Source: Bradyrhizobium sp. Gha (GTDB lineage Bacteria > Pseudomonadota > Alphaproteobacteria > Rhizobiales > Xanthobacteraceae). Taken from it: 64,000 nt of DNA. Made by a program: the position numbers and the translations under genes. The stretch's first letter is position 1. Every line of letters begins with the position of its first letter. Below, piece after piece: positions 18,075 to 26,937 of the stretch. The notes beneath the pieces are model-generated. The model made no database searches. It had not been told where the DNA came from and saw only the letters and a program-made list of their open reading frames with translations. The stretch lies in assembly GCF_900113735.1 (NCBI RefSeq), contig NZ_FOQM01000009.1, positions 115,618 to 179,617 on the forward strand, written 5' to 3'.

Positions 18075-18869
18075 ATGAACGCACCGACCGCCAACGAAGA
18101 CCTGCTCTACTCCGTCACGGACGGCATCGCGCGGATCACCTTCAACCGTCCCCAGGCGCGCAACGCCATGACCTTCGCCATGTATGACCGCATGGCGGAG
18201 ATCTGCCAGGAGATCAACGCCGACCGCGCGATCAAGGCGCTGATCCTCACCGGCGCCGGCGACAAGGCGTTTGCCTCCGGCACCGACATTTCGCAGTTTC
18301 GCGCCTTCAAGACGGCGCAGGATGCGCTTGATTACGAGGCACGCATCGATCGCGTGCTTGGCACGCTCGAGCAGTGCCGCGTACCCGTGATCGCAGCCAT
18401 CGCCGGTGCCTGCACCGGCGGCGGCGCCGGCATCGCTGCCTGTTGCGACCTGCGCATCGGCACCGAGACCACGCGCATGGGTTTCCCGATCGCTCGGACG
18501 CTCGGTAACTGTCTGTCGATGTCGAACATCAGCCGCGTCGTCGCGCTGGTCGGACCTGCCCGCACCAAGGATCTGATCTTCAGGGCGCGTCTCGTCGAAG
18601 CGCAGGAAGCCCTGTCGCTTGGCCTGCTTACCGAAATCGTGCCCGATGTCGAGACGCTGCAGCGCCGCGCCGATGAGACTGCGAAGCTCGTTGCGAGCCA
18701 CGCGCCGCTGACACTGGAGACGACCAAGGAAGCCGTGCGCCGTATCCGTCCGACGCTGTCGCGCGAACAGGGCGAGGACCTGATCCTCAAGGCCTATATG
18801 AGCGAAGATTTCCGCGAGGGCATGGACGCGTTCCTCAACAAGCGCACGCCGAACTGGAAGGGTCGCTAG
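18075..18869 (+). CDS. Enoyl-CoA hydratase/isomerase family protein (second copy)
   Basis: A 264-aa crotonase-fold protein: RITFNRPQARNAM, then LTGAGDKAFASGTDISQF and GACTGGGAGIAACCDLRIG for the oxyanion hole. The Pro-Glu of typical hydratases is absent: the equivalent segment reads MGFPIARTLGN, so the catalytic acid differs and the reaction may not be simple hydration. It follows the aminotransferase by 31 bases on the same strand and precedes the TctCBA genes, so it may belong to one catabolic unit with them. Confidence 0.88.
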   Translation: MNAPTANEDLLYSVTDGIARITFNRPQARNAMTFAMYDRMAEICQEINADRAIKALILTGAGDKAFASGTDISQFRAFKTAQDALDYEARIDRVLGTLEQCRVPVIAAIAGACTGGGAGIAACCDLRIGTETTRMGFPIARTLGNCLSMSNISRVVALVGPARTKDLIFRARLVEAQEALSLGLLTEIVPDVETLQRRADETAKLVASHAPLTLETTKEAVRRIRPTLSREQGEDLILKAYMSEDFREGMDAFLNKRTPNWKGR

Positions 18870-19070
18870 CGCGGGCATCGCGGCTTCTGCGCACTCGCGT
18901 GTTTTTGCAGGGCCGCCGCAGTTGCAACCAATCTCATTCCAAAGTCATAAGCGGTGCGTCGCCGGGCGGCTTGAACTGGCCGAAGTTCGCCAGCACAATG
19001 CAGTTCGACTTTCGCTTCCGCAAGCGCCAATCCGAACAAGAACATAGACAATAATCTGGAGAAGACACGC

Positions 19071-20057
19071 GTGGGACATGGAATGAAGGCCGTAATGACA
19101 GTGGCGGCTGCGCTTTGGGTTGCGCCGGCACTTGCCGGCTGGGAACCGACCAAACCCGTCGAGATCGTGGTGGCGGCGGGTGCGGGGGGCGCTTCCGACC
19201 AGATGGCGCGAATGATGCAGGCCGCGATTCAGAAGAACAATCTGATGAAGCAGCCCATGGTGGTCTCGCTCAAGGGCGGTGCGTCCGGCGCTGAAGCGCT
19301 GATGTACATGAAGTCGAGCGAGGGCGATCCGAACAAGGTACTGCTCGCCTATTCGTTGATCTACATGCTGCCGCTCTCGGCCAAGATTCCGTTCAACTGG
19401 CGCGAGCTGACCCCGGTCTCGGTGATCGCGCTCGACCAGTTCGTGCTGTGGGACAACAGCGCCGGCCCGAAGACGGTGAAGGAATTCGTCGATGCCGCGA
19501 AAGCGGCGAGCTCGCCGTTCAAGATGGGCGGCACCGGCTCCAAGCGCGAGGATCACGTGCTGACCGTCTTTCTCGAGCAGAAGACCGGCGCGAAATTCTC
19601 CTATCTGCCCTACAAGTCCGGCGGCGAGGCCGCGACCCAGCTGGTCGGCAACCACACCGAATCCAACGTCAACAACCCGAGCGAAAATCTGGAAGTCTGG
19701 CGCGCCGGCCAGGTGCGTCCGCTCTGCGTGTTCGACAAGGAGCGCATCTCCTACACAGCCAAGGTGACGGACACGCAGTCCTGGGCGGACATTCCGACCT
19801 GCAAGGAAGAGGGGGTCGACGTCCAGTATCTGATGCTGCGCGCGATGTTCCTGCCCGGCAAGGTCACGCCGGAGCAGCGGGCCTTCTATGTCGAGCTGTT
19901 CCACAAGGTGACGCAGACGGCCGAGTACAAGGACTACATGGAAAAGCAGGCGCTGAAGCCGATCTTCCTCACCGGCAAGGACATGGTGCAATTCCTCGAG
20001 GAGGACGACGCCACCAACAAGTCGCTGATGACGGAAGCCGGTTTCGTCGCGAAGTAA
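19071..20057 (+). CDS. tctC: Tripartite tricarboxylate transporter receptor (TctC/Bug)
   Basis: A 328-aa periplasmic binding protein. A signal peptide ends near PALAG, followed by KPVEIVVAAGAGGASDQMAR, the phosphate/carboxylate-loop region of Bug proteins. Later come DQFVLWDNSAGPKTVKEFVD and GSKREDHVLTVFLEQKTGA. The usual PGG sequence is AGAGG here, typical of one Bug subgroup. GTG 19071 has GGAG nine bases upstream; ATG 19083 is an alternative. It is the first gene of tctCBA; the ligand is probably an organic acid. Confidence 0.9.
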   Translation: MGHGMKAVMTVAAALWVAPALAGWEPTKPVEIVVAAGAGGASDQMARMMQAAIQKNNLMKQPMVVSLKGGASGAEALMYMKSSEGDPNKVLLAYSLIYMLPLSAKIPFNWRELTPVSVIALDQFVLWDNSAGPKTVKEFVDAAKAASSPFKMGGTGSKREDHVLTVFLEQKTGAKFSYLPYKSGGEAATQLVGNHTESNVNNPSENLEVWRAGQVRPLCVFDKERISYTAKVTDTQSWADIPTCKEEGVDVQYLMLRAMFLPGKVTPEQRAFYVELFHKVTQTAEYKDYMEKQALKPIFLTGKDMVQFLEEDDATNKSLMTEAGFVAK

Positions 20058-20075
20058 CTGCTCCTTCTTTCTTCT

Positions 20076-20103
20076 CCCTCTCCCCGTTCTTACGGGGAGA
20101 GGG
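20076..20103. repeat. REP-like hairpin between tctC and tctB
   Basis: CCCTCTCCCCGT and ACGGGGAGAGGG form a perfect 12-base-pair stem with a four-base loop. There is no T run. The shape is that of intergenic palindromes that are repeated in bradyrhizobial genomes; here it could lower expression of tctBA relative to tctC by stabilising or ending the upstream message. Confidence 0.65.
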
Positions 20104-20135
20104 GGGAATTGGCCGCACTCCGTCCCTGACAAAGC

Positions 20136-20678
20136 ATGTCCCAAACCGATCTTGAAATCGTCGTCGACGATCCGGCCGCGCCCGAAGAAAATTCTCCATC
20201 CGTCGCGAGCTCGGGCACGATCGAAATCATCGCCTGTGTCCTGCTGCTCGCGCTCGCCGCCATCCTCGGCTACGATAATTGGCGCACCGGTGCGTCCTGG
20301 GATTCGACCGGGCCCGAGCCCGGCTATTTCCCGTTCTATCTCTCCCTCATTCTCGGCGGTGGCAGCCTCTACGGCCTGATCGCCGCGTTCCTCGCCCGCC
20401 GCGGCCCAAGCGAGACCTTCGTCACGCGCGCGCAGGCGCGCCGCGTGATGGCGGTATTCGTGCCGACGCTGCTGTTCTGCCTGGTGACGCAGTTCCTGGG
20501 CCTTTATGTCGCGAGCTTCCTGCTGATTGCGGGCTTCATGCGCCTCGTCGGCAAGATCGCGATGTGGAAATCGCTGCTCACTGCTTTCCTGTTCACGGCG
20601 ATCATGTTCGTCACCTTCGACATCGCCTTCGATGTCATCATGCCGAAAGGGCCGCTCGAAGCGGCGTTCGGCTACTAG
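20136..20678 (+). CDS. tctB: Tripartite tricarboxylate transporter small subunit (TctB)
   Basis: A 180-aa membrane protein with four hydrophobic segments after a polar N-terminal tail of about 30 residues. The segment SWDSTGPEPGYFPFYLS is the conserved GPGxFP-type loop of TctB. It pairs with the large subunit TctA, encoded 11 bases downstream, to import the ligand caught by TctC. Confidence 0.9.
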   Translation: MSQTDLEIVVDDPAAPEENSPSVASSGTIEIIACVLLLALAAILGYDNWRTGASWDSTGPEPGYFPFYLSLILGGGSLYGLIAAFLARRGPSETFVTRAQARRVMAVFVPTLLFCLVTQFLGLYVASFLLIAGFMRLVGKIAMWKSLLTAFLFTAIMFVTFDIAFDVIMPKGPLEAAFGY

Positions 20679-20689
20679 GCGGACCCGCG

Positions 20690-22219
20690 ATGGAAGCTTT
20701 CGGTCTCCTGCTTCATGGCTTTGCCGTCCTGCTGACGTGGAAGACGCTCATGCTGATGATGGTCGGGCTGGTGCTCGGCATCTTCGTCGGCGTCCTGCCC
20801 GGGCTCGGCGGCCCCAACGGCGTCGCCATTCTGCTGCCGCTCACCTTCACGATGGATCCGACCTCGGCGATCGTGATGTTGTCCTGCATCTATTGGGGCG
20901 CGCTGTTCGGCGGCGCCATCACCTCGATCCTGTTCAACATCCCGGGCGAGGCCTGGTCGGTCGCCACCACGTTCGACGGCTATCCGATGGCGCAGCAGGG
21001 CAGGGCGGCGGAGGCGCTGACGGCGGCGTTCACCTCCTCCTTCATCGGCTCGCTGGTTGCGGTGCTTCTCATCACCTTCCTCGCGCCGATGATTTCGTCG
21101 TTTGCACTGAAGTTCGGCCCGCCCGAGTTCTTCGCGGTGTATCTTTTGACCTTCTGCTCCTTTGTCGGCCTCGGGCGCGAGGCCAAGCACAAGACCGTCA
21201 TCTCGATGTCTCTCGGCCTTTTGCTCGCCGGCATCGGCATGGATACGGTCTCGGGCCAGCTGCGTATGACCTTCGGCTCGTCGGAGCTCTTGCGCGGCAT
21301 CAACTTCCTCGTCGCCGTGATCGGCCTGTTCGGCATCAGCGAGATCCTGCTGACGATGGAGGAGCGGCTGGCACTGCGCGGCCACGCCGCCAGCATTTCG
21401 CTCCGCGTCGTGCTTGGTGTATGGAAGGACTTGCCAAGATACTGGGTGACGTTGCTGCGTTCCTCTATCATCGGCTGCTGGCTCGGCATTACCCCCGGCG
21501 GCGCGATCGCGGCGTCCTTCATGGGCTACAATCTGGCGAAACGCTTCGCCAAGGATCCCGAGAGCTTTGGCAAGGGCCGTATCGAGGGCGTGTTCGCACC
21601 CGAAACCGCGGCGCACGCCTCCGGCACTTCGGCGCTGTTGCCGATGCTGGCGCTCGGCATTCCCGGCTCCGGCACCGCTGCGATCCTGCTCGGCGGGTTG
21701 ATGGTGTGGGGCCTCAATCCGGGGCCATTGCTGTTCGTCGAGCACAAGGATTTCGTCTGGGGCCTGATCGCCTCGATGTATCTCGGCAATGTCGTGGGAC
21801 TCGTGCTGGTGTTGACGACGGTGCCGATCTTCGCCTCGATCCTGCGTGTGCCGTTCGCCGCAGTGGCGCCGATGATCGTGGTGTCCTGCGCGATCGGGGC
21901 CTATGCGATCCAGAACGCGATGTTCGACATCTGGCTGATGCTCGGCTTCGGTATCGTCGGCTACGTCTTCAAGAAGATCGGCATTCCCTTGGCACCGTTC
22001 ACGCTTGCACTCGTGCTTGGCAACCGCGCCGAGGATGCGTTCCGCCTGTCGATGATCGGCTCCGGCGGTGATCTCAAGGTGTTCTGGTCAAACGGTCTCG
22101 TCGGCTCGATTACGACGCTGGCGATCGTCCTGTTATTCTGGCCGGCGATCGGCGGGCTGCTCGCCCGGATCGGATGGACGAAAGCGACGAAATCCGCGGG
22201 GGGGAAAAATATCTCTTAA
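20690..22219 (+). CDS. tctA: Tripartite tricarboxylate transporter large permease (TctA)
   Basis: A 509-aa inner-membrane protein with about twelve hydrophobic segments. It starts MEAFGLLLHGFAVLLTW and shows TctA hallmarks: GVLPGLGGPNGVAILLPLTF near residue 35, then MLSCIYWGALFGGAITSIL, and ALGIPGSGTAAILLGGLM near residue 320. ATG 20690 gives the normal family length; longer in-frame extensions overlap tctB. A diverged copy of its last 35 codons occurs at 28485-28589. Confidence 0.93.
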   Translation: MEAFGLLLHGFAVLLTWKTLMLMMVGLVLGIFVGVLPGLGGPNGVAILLPLTFTMDPTSAIVMLSCIYWGALFGGAITSILFNIPGEAWSVATTFDGYPMAQQGRAAEALTAAFTSSFIGSLVAVLLITFLAPMISSFALKFGPPEFFAVYLLTFCSFVGLGREAKHKTVISMSLGLLLAGIGMDTVSGQLRMTFGSSELLRGINFLVAVIGLFGISEILLTMEERLALRGHAASISLRVVLGVWKDLPRYWVTLLRSSIIGCWLGITPGGAIAASFMGYNLAKRFAKDPESFGKGRIEGVFAPETAAHASGTSALLPMLALGIPGSGTAAILLGGLMVWGLNPGPLLFVEHKDFVWGLIASMYLGNVVGLVLVLTTVPIFASILRVPFAAVAPMIVVSCAIGAYAIQNAMFDIWLMLGFGIVGYVFKKIGIPLAPFTLALVLGNRAEDAFRLSMIGSGGDLKVFWSNGLVGSITTLAIVLLFWPAIGGLLARIGWTKATKSAGGKNIS

Positions 22220-22283
22220 TATCAATGGTAGCGACATGGCGCTGTGCAGCAGCAGGATCGCTAAAGAGGAACGGCGAGCGCGA

Positions 22284-22540
22284 TCAGGCCACCTCAAGCG
22301 AGTGCTTGAAATAAGCGATCGTCTCCTTGAGGTCATTCTCGAGCGCAACTTTCGGCTGCCATTCCAGCACCGCGTTCGTCTTGGCGAGGTCGGGCTGGCG
22401 CCGACGCGGGTCGTCCTGCGGCAGCGGCTTGAACACCAGCTTGGAGCGAGTCCGTGAGCTTAATGACTTTCTCGGCGAGCTCGCGGATGTGAACTCGGAA
22501 TTGTTGCCGATCTTGATCGGGCCGGTCACGTCCTCGTCCG
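22284..22540 (-). pseudogene. Relic of the C-terminus of a UDP-glucuronate decarboxylase-like enzyme
   Basis: The minus strand encodes EDVTGPIKIGNNSEFT, then in another frame IRELAEKVIKLTDS, then back in the first frame KLVFKPLPQDDP and WQPKVALENDLKETIAYF. These are the consecutive C-terminal pieces of Uxs-type NAD-dependent sugar-nucleotide decarboxylases. About 85 of some 310-340 codons remain and two frameshifts interrupt them, so it is dead. It starts 65 bases after tctA, far from the intact polysaccharide genes. Confidence 0.8.
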
Positions 22541-23165
22541 GCCGCGTCAAAGTCGATAGCCCAAATATAAGCAGCGAATCCGGCAATGACACCAACAATC
22601 AGTTGGACTATTCGTAAAGCAGGCAACGGTCTGCACGGTCTGCGTGGCGCTCTCCTTTCACAGTGCGACCAAACTGGAGCGATAGCTCAAGTCTACCGGT
22701 TGTGAGCAGATCCAAGTCTCCTTCAAGGCGAGCCGTCAAATCAGATGTAATCCCATGATGAAGCGGATGGCAAGGAAGGCGCCGGCAGCACGAGGGCCGT
22801 CGCACTGATTGCTAAGACGGCCGTCCAGGCCTCGTCCAAAATGGAGCCGCGCGCGCGAGCTACTGCGTCTCGTGAGTGTTGAAAAAGCGGAAAGGCTGCC
22901 GATCACCCTGGCGGGCCGACATGCTAAGCCATCATCAGCGATCGGCGCCCGCCGAGGGAAGGCCCGCCGAGGCTGGCGAGCGAGCCTTCCCCCAGTACAA
23001 GGCCACCTGCTGCCAGCGGCCCCGTCCCGGACGGGACCCTGGGGCCAATTCCTTACCAGTGTCTATACAAAGTTAGTCTGCGAGCTCCGCATCAGCAGAG
23101 CTTGCGGGTTAGCTCAAACTGATTATTTTGCAACCTGTTTTAGAACCGTCTATTAGGAGCCACAA
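22541..23165. other. Gene-poor stretch with one dispersed-repeat copy
   Basis: No supported gene. It contains a repeat-family copy at 22853-22917 and a nested inverted repeat at 23018-23046 (GGCCCC/GGGGCC around GTCCC/GGGAC, no T run). Short frames here show no protein-like sequence. Confidence 0.5.
22853..22917 (+). repeat. Dispersed palindromic repeat, copy A
   Basis: It begins GCGCGAGCTACTGCGT and ends with ATCACCCTGGCGGGCC. The first 16 bases are identical to those at 62270 and the ending recurs at 24271-24296 and 62303-62328. It lies in non-coding DNA. Confidence 0.6.
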
Positions 23166-23399
23166 TTGCCAACATCGATTGAATCGATCGTTTCTGCTTA
23201 TGTACGATTAGGAAACCGGCGAGCCCTGGAGAATATGCGAGACCTTCGGCGCAAGCTGCTGGAAACAGTACAAGCCACATCGAACATCGAGCCGGCTCAG
23301 GCGCGAGATGCTGTACTTGAGGACCTTCGGGCGATCGAGGAGGGACTGGAGAAACTTCGGCCGCCACCGGGCACAGTGCCTGAGAACGAATGGCGCTGA
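23166..23399 (+). CDS. Small hypothetical protein, helical
   Basis: A 77-aa soluble protein starting at TTG 23166 with AGGAG six bases upstream. The sequence is rich in charged, helix-forming residues (RRALENMRDLRRKLLE; DLRAIEEGLEKLRPP), with a leading SIESIVSAYVRLGNR. Similar short proteins occur in bradyrhizobia, but no function is known to me. It is convergent with the next small gene, leaving only two bases between the stops. Confidence 0.6.
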   Translation: MPTSIESIVSAYVRLGNRRALENMRDLRRKLLETVQATSNIEPAQARDAVLEDLRAIEEGLEKLRPPPGTVPENEWR

Positions 23400-23401
23400 A
23401 A

Positions 23402-23614
23402 TCAAACACGCGCATTTTGTAAAAGGTTTGTCTGTCGTTCCATCTGCAGTGTGAGCTGCTTGCGTTCGAGCTTGAGCGCGGCCTGCTGCTCCAGCGTGTT
23501 GTGACCGTCGCGCTCCAGAACACTGATCAGAAACGCTTGGTCTTCAATGTGCCGCTGCCGCTTCTTTATCTCTGTCATCAAGGCTTCGAGCTCACCCCGC
23601 AGATTTAAATCCAC
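23402..23614 (-). CDS. Small coiled-coil hypothetical protein
   Basis: A 70-aa protein beginning at GTG 23614 with AAGGAG eight bases upstream. Nearly the whole chain is predicted heptad-type helix (ELEALMTEIKKRQRHIEDQ; LKLERKQLTLQMERQTNLL). No membrane segment or known domain is visible. It is convergent with the gene at 23166. Confidence 0.55.
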   Translation of the reverse strand: MDLNLRGELEALMTEIKKRQRHIEDQAFLISVLERDGHNTLEQQAALKLERKQLTLQMERQTNLLQNARV

Positions 23615-23842
23615 AACGGATACTCCTTAAAAAGTATCGGCCTAAAAAGGGGACATTATGGGCCTCGACAGCTTAAGCAAGGATTAGCTGAGCCATGCCG
23701 GTTCAGAGGAGGCCGATAACGCCGACGCACGCGCTGCGATTTGCGCAGACGCTACCGTGTCTGAGTGCCGGCTCTGCACCCAATCTTTCTTTCGTCCAAA
23801 TTCGGGCACTAGTATTGCTTTTCAGAAAATGGAGAAGTTTAA

Positions 23843-24046
23843 GTGGCTATGGGTACGGTTAAGTGGTTCAATCCGACAAAGGGCTACGGGTTCATTCAAC
23901 CCGACAACGGTGGCAAGGACGTATTCGTCCACATTTCAGCAGTTGAGAAAGCCGGTTTCACCTCTCTTGCCGAAGGGGCCAAAGTCAGCTTCGACGTCGT
24001 GAACCATCGCGGCAAAGAGTCAGCGGAAAATCTTCGGATTGGTTGA
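23843..24046 (+). CDS. cspA: Cold-shock protein (CspA family)
   Basis: A 67-aa single-domain cold-shock protein. RNP1 (KGYGFIQPD) and RNP2 ([10 protein letters not shown]) are intact, so it should bind single-stranded RNA and DNA and melt structure in messages. GTG 23843 (MAMGTVKWF) has GGAG seven bases upstream; ATG 23849 is an alternative. About 230 bases without a gene precede it, room for the long leader typical of cold-shock genes. A terminator-like hairpin lies at 24271-24303. Confidence 0.93.
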   Translation: MAMGTVKWFNPTKGYGFIQPDNGGKDVFVHISAVEKAGFTSLAEGAKVSFDVVNHRGKESAENLRIG

Positions 24047-24270
24047 TAGGGCGAATGCGCTCCGCCGGCTCAAATTACCAGTCGGCGGATGTTTGTTTGG
24101 CTCAATGGTTCAGTTCGTACCGGCGAATCTCGTTGAGGCGTGTCAGGCAATAATCCCGATACAGGTCTTCAATAAGTGCCCACATGACTGAAATCCCCGT
24201 TGTCGATGCAGACCAAGCTAGATCCGGTTTGTTTCCGGAGTGCTTCTTGGGTCATGAAAATGGCTTCGTA

Positions 24271-24303
24271 GGCCCGCCGGTTCACCCTGGCGGGCCTTTT
24301 TTT
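24271..24303 (+). terminator. Rho-independent terminator downstream of cspA
   Basis: GGCCCGCC (24271-24278) pairs with GGCGGGCC (24289-24296), followed by seven Ts. The stem core matches the dispersed repeat seen at 22853, 26613 and 62270, so a repeat copy appears to serve as terminator here. Confidence 0.7.
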
Positions 24304-24313
24304 CGATCGCGCA

Positions 24314-24495
24314 GTTTAACGCAGATGTCCTAGGCCAATTCCGAGGTTGCGGGCCTTCTGCCTTAGTGCCCCCTCAGACCGCTTCATCAGCTTTGAAAGC
24401 TTTGCCACTCGTGTGCGGGCTTTGGAGGTGTTTTCAGAAGCTTGACGTCATCCTTCGTGTACTCTTTGCGCTTGCTCGTCGTCTTTTTTGCCGCT
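24314..24495 (-). pseudogene. Frameshifted small SANT/Myb-like protein
   Basis: The minus strand reads KKTTSKRKEYTKDDVKLLKT, then a one-base shift near 24424 is needed to continue KARTRVAKLSKLMKRSEGA and LRQKARNLGIGLGHLR before the stop at 24314. Joined, this is a basic helix-turn-helix-like protein of about 60 aa, a kind I associate with bradyrhizobia. No start codon fits the first frame. A sequencing error is possible but the lost start argues for decay. Confidence 0.55.
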
Positions 24496-25034
24496 TGATG
24501 TTCTCCAACGTGATCATGCGCGGGGTTGGAGTGGTCATGCGAATGCGTCAAGCAGAGGTGGGCTCTCTTACCCATCAAAGTGACCCCTAGTTGCCTATCT
24601 GCGCTGAAGTGGGATGCCGGCTCCGATTTCGCTTCGATCAAGAACGAATTGCATCGATCACGTGAGCGATCAAAATCGCTGCGCCAGCCGCAATCACAAT
24701 GACGAAAATCCAAGTAATGATCGCGTCCATTCTCTGACTGAACGCGCCGATCCATGCATAGTCAAAGCGATCGTTCCGCATCAGGCGGTTTCAGCTCCGG
24801 CTGAGGATTCGCGGCAACAAGTGCGCTCCGTGTCGGCCCTATCGGCCGAATGCCAAGAGGAGCAGTAGGCCGGAGGGGAGGCCGAAGCGGCGGCCCGGAA
24901 GCAGAAAAAGCCCCTCTTTCCGAATGTGCATGGCGGTCTGCGGCACCGCTGAGGCGAGCATTGACCCACTTGCCTCTGCGAGAACCTCGGTTGCCGGCCT
25001 GTGTTGTTCGACTAAGCGAACGGGAGGTTGTAGG
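24496..25034. other. Gene-poor stretch
   Basis: Open frames of 60-80 codons exist on both strands, but none has a ribosome site with protein-like composition. I see no RNA gene or repeat here. Confidence 0.45.
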
Positions 25035-25328
25035 ATGAGCACCGAGACGACGTTCGTCTGCGATTGTTGCTTACGCGAAGCGGAAAATCATGTTGGTTGG
25101 GCTCATATCAGTAATTGGGCCCATGGGGATCGGCAGGTCATGCCGGACGAAGCCCGCGATCTATGCGAAATTTTCTGGAGCCCACTGCAGCAGTTGCTGA
25201 AGCAGCAGCTTGAGCAAATGCCCGCTAGGAAAGCTCTGCCAATGGAACGAAGGCTTCGCCTGCCCCCAGCTCCGCGTCAACATTCGCACCCTTTATCGTC
25301 TTGCTCGAAGTCTAAGCCGCATCGATGA
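25035..25328 (+). CDS. Small Cys-containing hypothetical protein, doubtful C-terminus
   Basis: 97 aa from ATG 25035 with GGGAGG seven bases upstream. The first 50 residues look protein-like: TTFVCDCCLREAENH has a CxCC cluster that could bind zinc, followed by VGWAHISNW and DEARDLCEIFW. After residue 60 the composition turns irregular (basic, Pro/Ser-rich), so an original stop may have been lost by frameshift. Function unknown. Confidence 0.4.
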   Translation: MSTETTFVCDCCLREAENHVGWAHISNWAHGDRQVMPDEARDLCEIFWSPLQQLLKQQLEQMPARKALPMERRLRLPPAPRQHSHPLSSCSKSKPHR

Positions 25329-26102
25329 GGATAAGTCGCTCTCTGCCGCCCGACCAGGTCAGCTCCCTGTTCCAGCGGGGTACGTTCGAAAGCGCAGATA
25401 TGCACTCACACGCGAATTTACGAATCCGAGCCGACGGGCGAGTTCCTAATCGGAACAGTGCTGAAGCGAACAGCCTAATCGGAACAGTGCTGAATCGAAC
25501 GGTAGGAATGCTGCAAGCTTGATAGCCTCGTTCTCGCTTGGTCCTTGCTAGCGTGAGGACCAGGCAACCTCCAGCGGCCCCGACCTCACCACTCCTCTCT
25601 ACCAAAACCGGGGCCGTCCACGCCCTCATCGTCCCTCGCTGCCCGCGCGCAGGATGGCGTTGTTGGCCGCAAGCTGACAGACAATCCTCCCGGCGTGTGT
25701 CGAGCGGGTTGCCTTACGCCGTGCCTCGGAGCGGTCGAGCGAGCTGTACGTCTAGGCGCCTCGTGGCGTTGGCCTGGACGAAAGCCTCAAGCGCGGGTGA
25801 GCGCGATGTGATGCCCGCGGTGGCAATACACCAGAACGACGCGCAAACCCCTCACGCGCGTCTCGCCGAAGGTGATCTTCAGCGGCCGGCCGTCCGCGTG
25901 CGTTGGCGTGTGGCGTCGAGGGCGAGGCATGCCGCCATCGAAGCGCGGTCCCGGCGAGAGTCAACTTGTCGATTACTGGGGGGCTCCGTACGTCAGCGAG
26001 GTACTGCAAATCGTGGGTGTAGAACTCTATCGGGGCGCGTTCTATTTGGAACATTGCGGGTAGGCCAGACTTGCCGTCGATGATGGTGACGGGAGACAAA
26101 TC
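25329..26102. other. Gene-poor stretch with a short tandem repeat
   Basis: No supported gene in about 770 bases. A 29-base unit is repeated in tandem at 25445-25473 and 25474-25502 with about one mismatch (CCTAATCGGAACAGTGCTGA core). On the minus strand near 25800-25885 a short piece, PLKITFGETRVRG followed by VVLVYCHRGHHI, resembles the start of a small bradyrhizobial protein but soon breaks, so it may be a relic. Confidence 0.4.
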
Positions 26103-26300
26103 ATGTGGCAGCGCCAACACGACGTCGATGATTTCGCGCGGATGGAACGCATGTGCCGGGACATGGCGGTCGACAGCACGTTTCCCCTCGAGCGCGCCGG
26201 CTTACTGGAGATGGCGGAAAACTATCGCGCTGCCGGTGAGCAAGCGCGGTGGGAGACTGGCCCCACGGCCGGACCCAAAGGCGAAGCGTCCCGGCACTAG
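26103..26300 (+). CDS. Small hypothetical protein
   Basis: 65 aa from ATG 26103 with GGGAG seven bases upstream. The core RMERMCRDMAVDSTFPLERA followed by GLLEMAENYRAAGEQ is of a type common in short rhizobial proteins (a helical segment, FPxERAGLL, then another helix). Cytoplasmic, function unknown. Confidence 0.55.
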   Translation: MWQRQHDVDDFARMERMCRDMAVDSTFPLERAGLLEMAENYRAAGEQARWETGPTAGPKGEASRH

Positions 26301-26405
26301 TTGGACGGGGTGGATTAGGCCACTGTCCAGACGTCTCCGGCCCGCGCATTAACGGCTTCACCGCCCGATTGACCGACGCGGCCTTTCTGTGCTGAACATT
26401 GCACC

Positions 26406-26588
26406 ATGCGAAAACTCATATTTGCCGCCGTCGTACTTGCCGTATCTCTGTCGAACATTTCGTTCGAGTGGGGAAACGCGTACCTTGTCTGCCTGCTCGC
26501 CGTGATCGCTGGCTACGCAATCGACGCGGCATACGTAATAGCCTACCGCCGGCATGTCGCTTGGATAAGGCGTCAGGCGGCTGGTTAA
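26406..26588 (+). CDS. Small membrane protein, hypothetical
   Basis: 60 aa: a signal-like first segment (MRKLIFAAVVLAVSLSNISF) and a second hydrophobic helix (NAYLVCLLAVIAGYAIDAA), ending in a basic tail (YRRHVAWIRRQAAG) that should face the cytoplasm. The ribosome site is weak, so expression is uncertain. No known family recognised. Confidence 0.4.
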   Translation: MRKLIFAAVVLAVSLSNISFEWGNAYLVCLLAVIAGYAIDAAYVIAYRRHVAWIRRQAAG

Positions 26589-26937
26589 TTATCGTGGTGC
26601 GTGAGGCTCACTGAGCGTCGTGGGTGTGGAAAAGAAGCCTGCCGGTGCACGCTAGTGCTTGATTAGTGTATCAGAAATGAATACACGCTAGCGTTACTCT
26701 CCTTGTTCTGCGTTTTCTTAGCGCAGGTTACTTTTGCCGGAACGCATCTCCAACAGCTGAGACACTGCCGCAGGTCCGGCTACAGCATGCCAGACACGGG
26801 CGCGCGGCTTCAGTGCCGCGGTTGACGCTCGTTGATTGGTTTCGCGTCACGCTACCTCTAGTCAAACGCACAGTGCAGGACTACGCCATAGGTAAGCGGG
26901 TGCAATTTTTAGATTTGCAACCTCCCGATCTCTCATT
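26589..26937. other. Intergenic stretch with one dispersed-repeat copy
   Basis: Nothing gene-like. The repeat copy C lies at 26613-26652. The rest is more AT-rich than the metabolic region. Confidence 0.45.
26613..26652 (+). repeat. Dispersed palindromic repeat, copy C (degenerate)
   Basis: GGGTGTGGAAAAGAAGCCTG and CCGGTGCACGCTAGTG correspond to the central part of the copy at 62290-62325, but the right arm GGCGGGCC is lost. Confidence 0.45.

Noticed and set aside
25538..26120. Open frames 25538-26083 (+) and 25752-26120 (-)
   Set aside because: No ribosome site, irregular composition, and only a short piece near 25800-25885 (another frame) resembles a protein.
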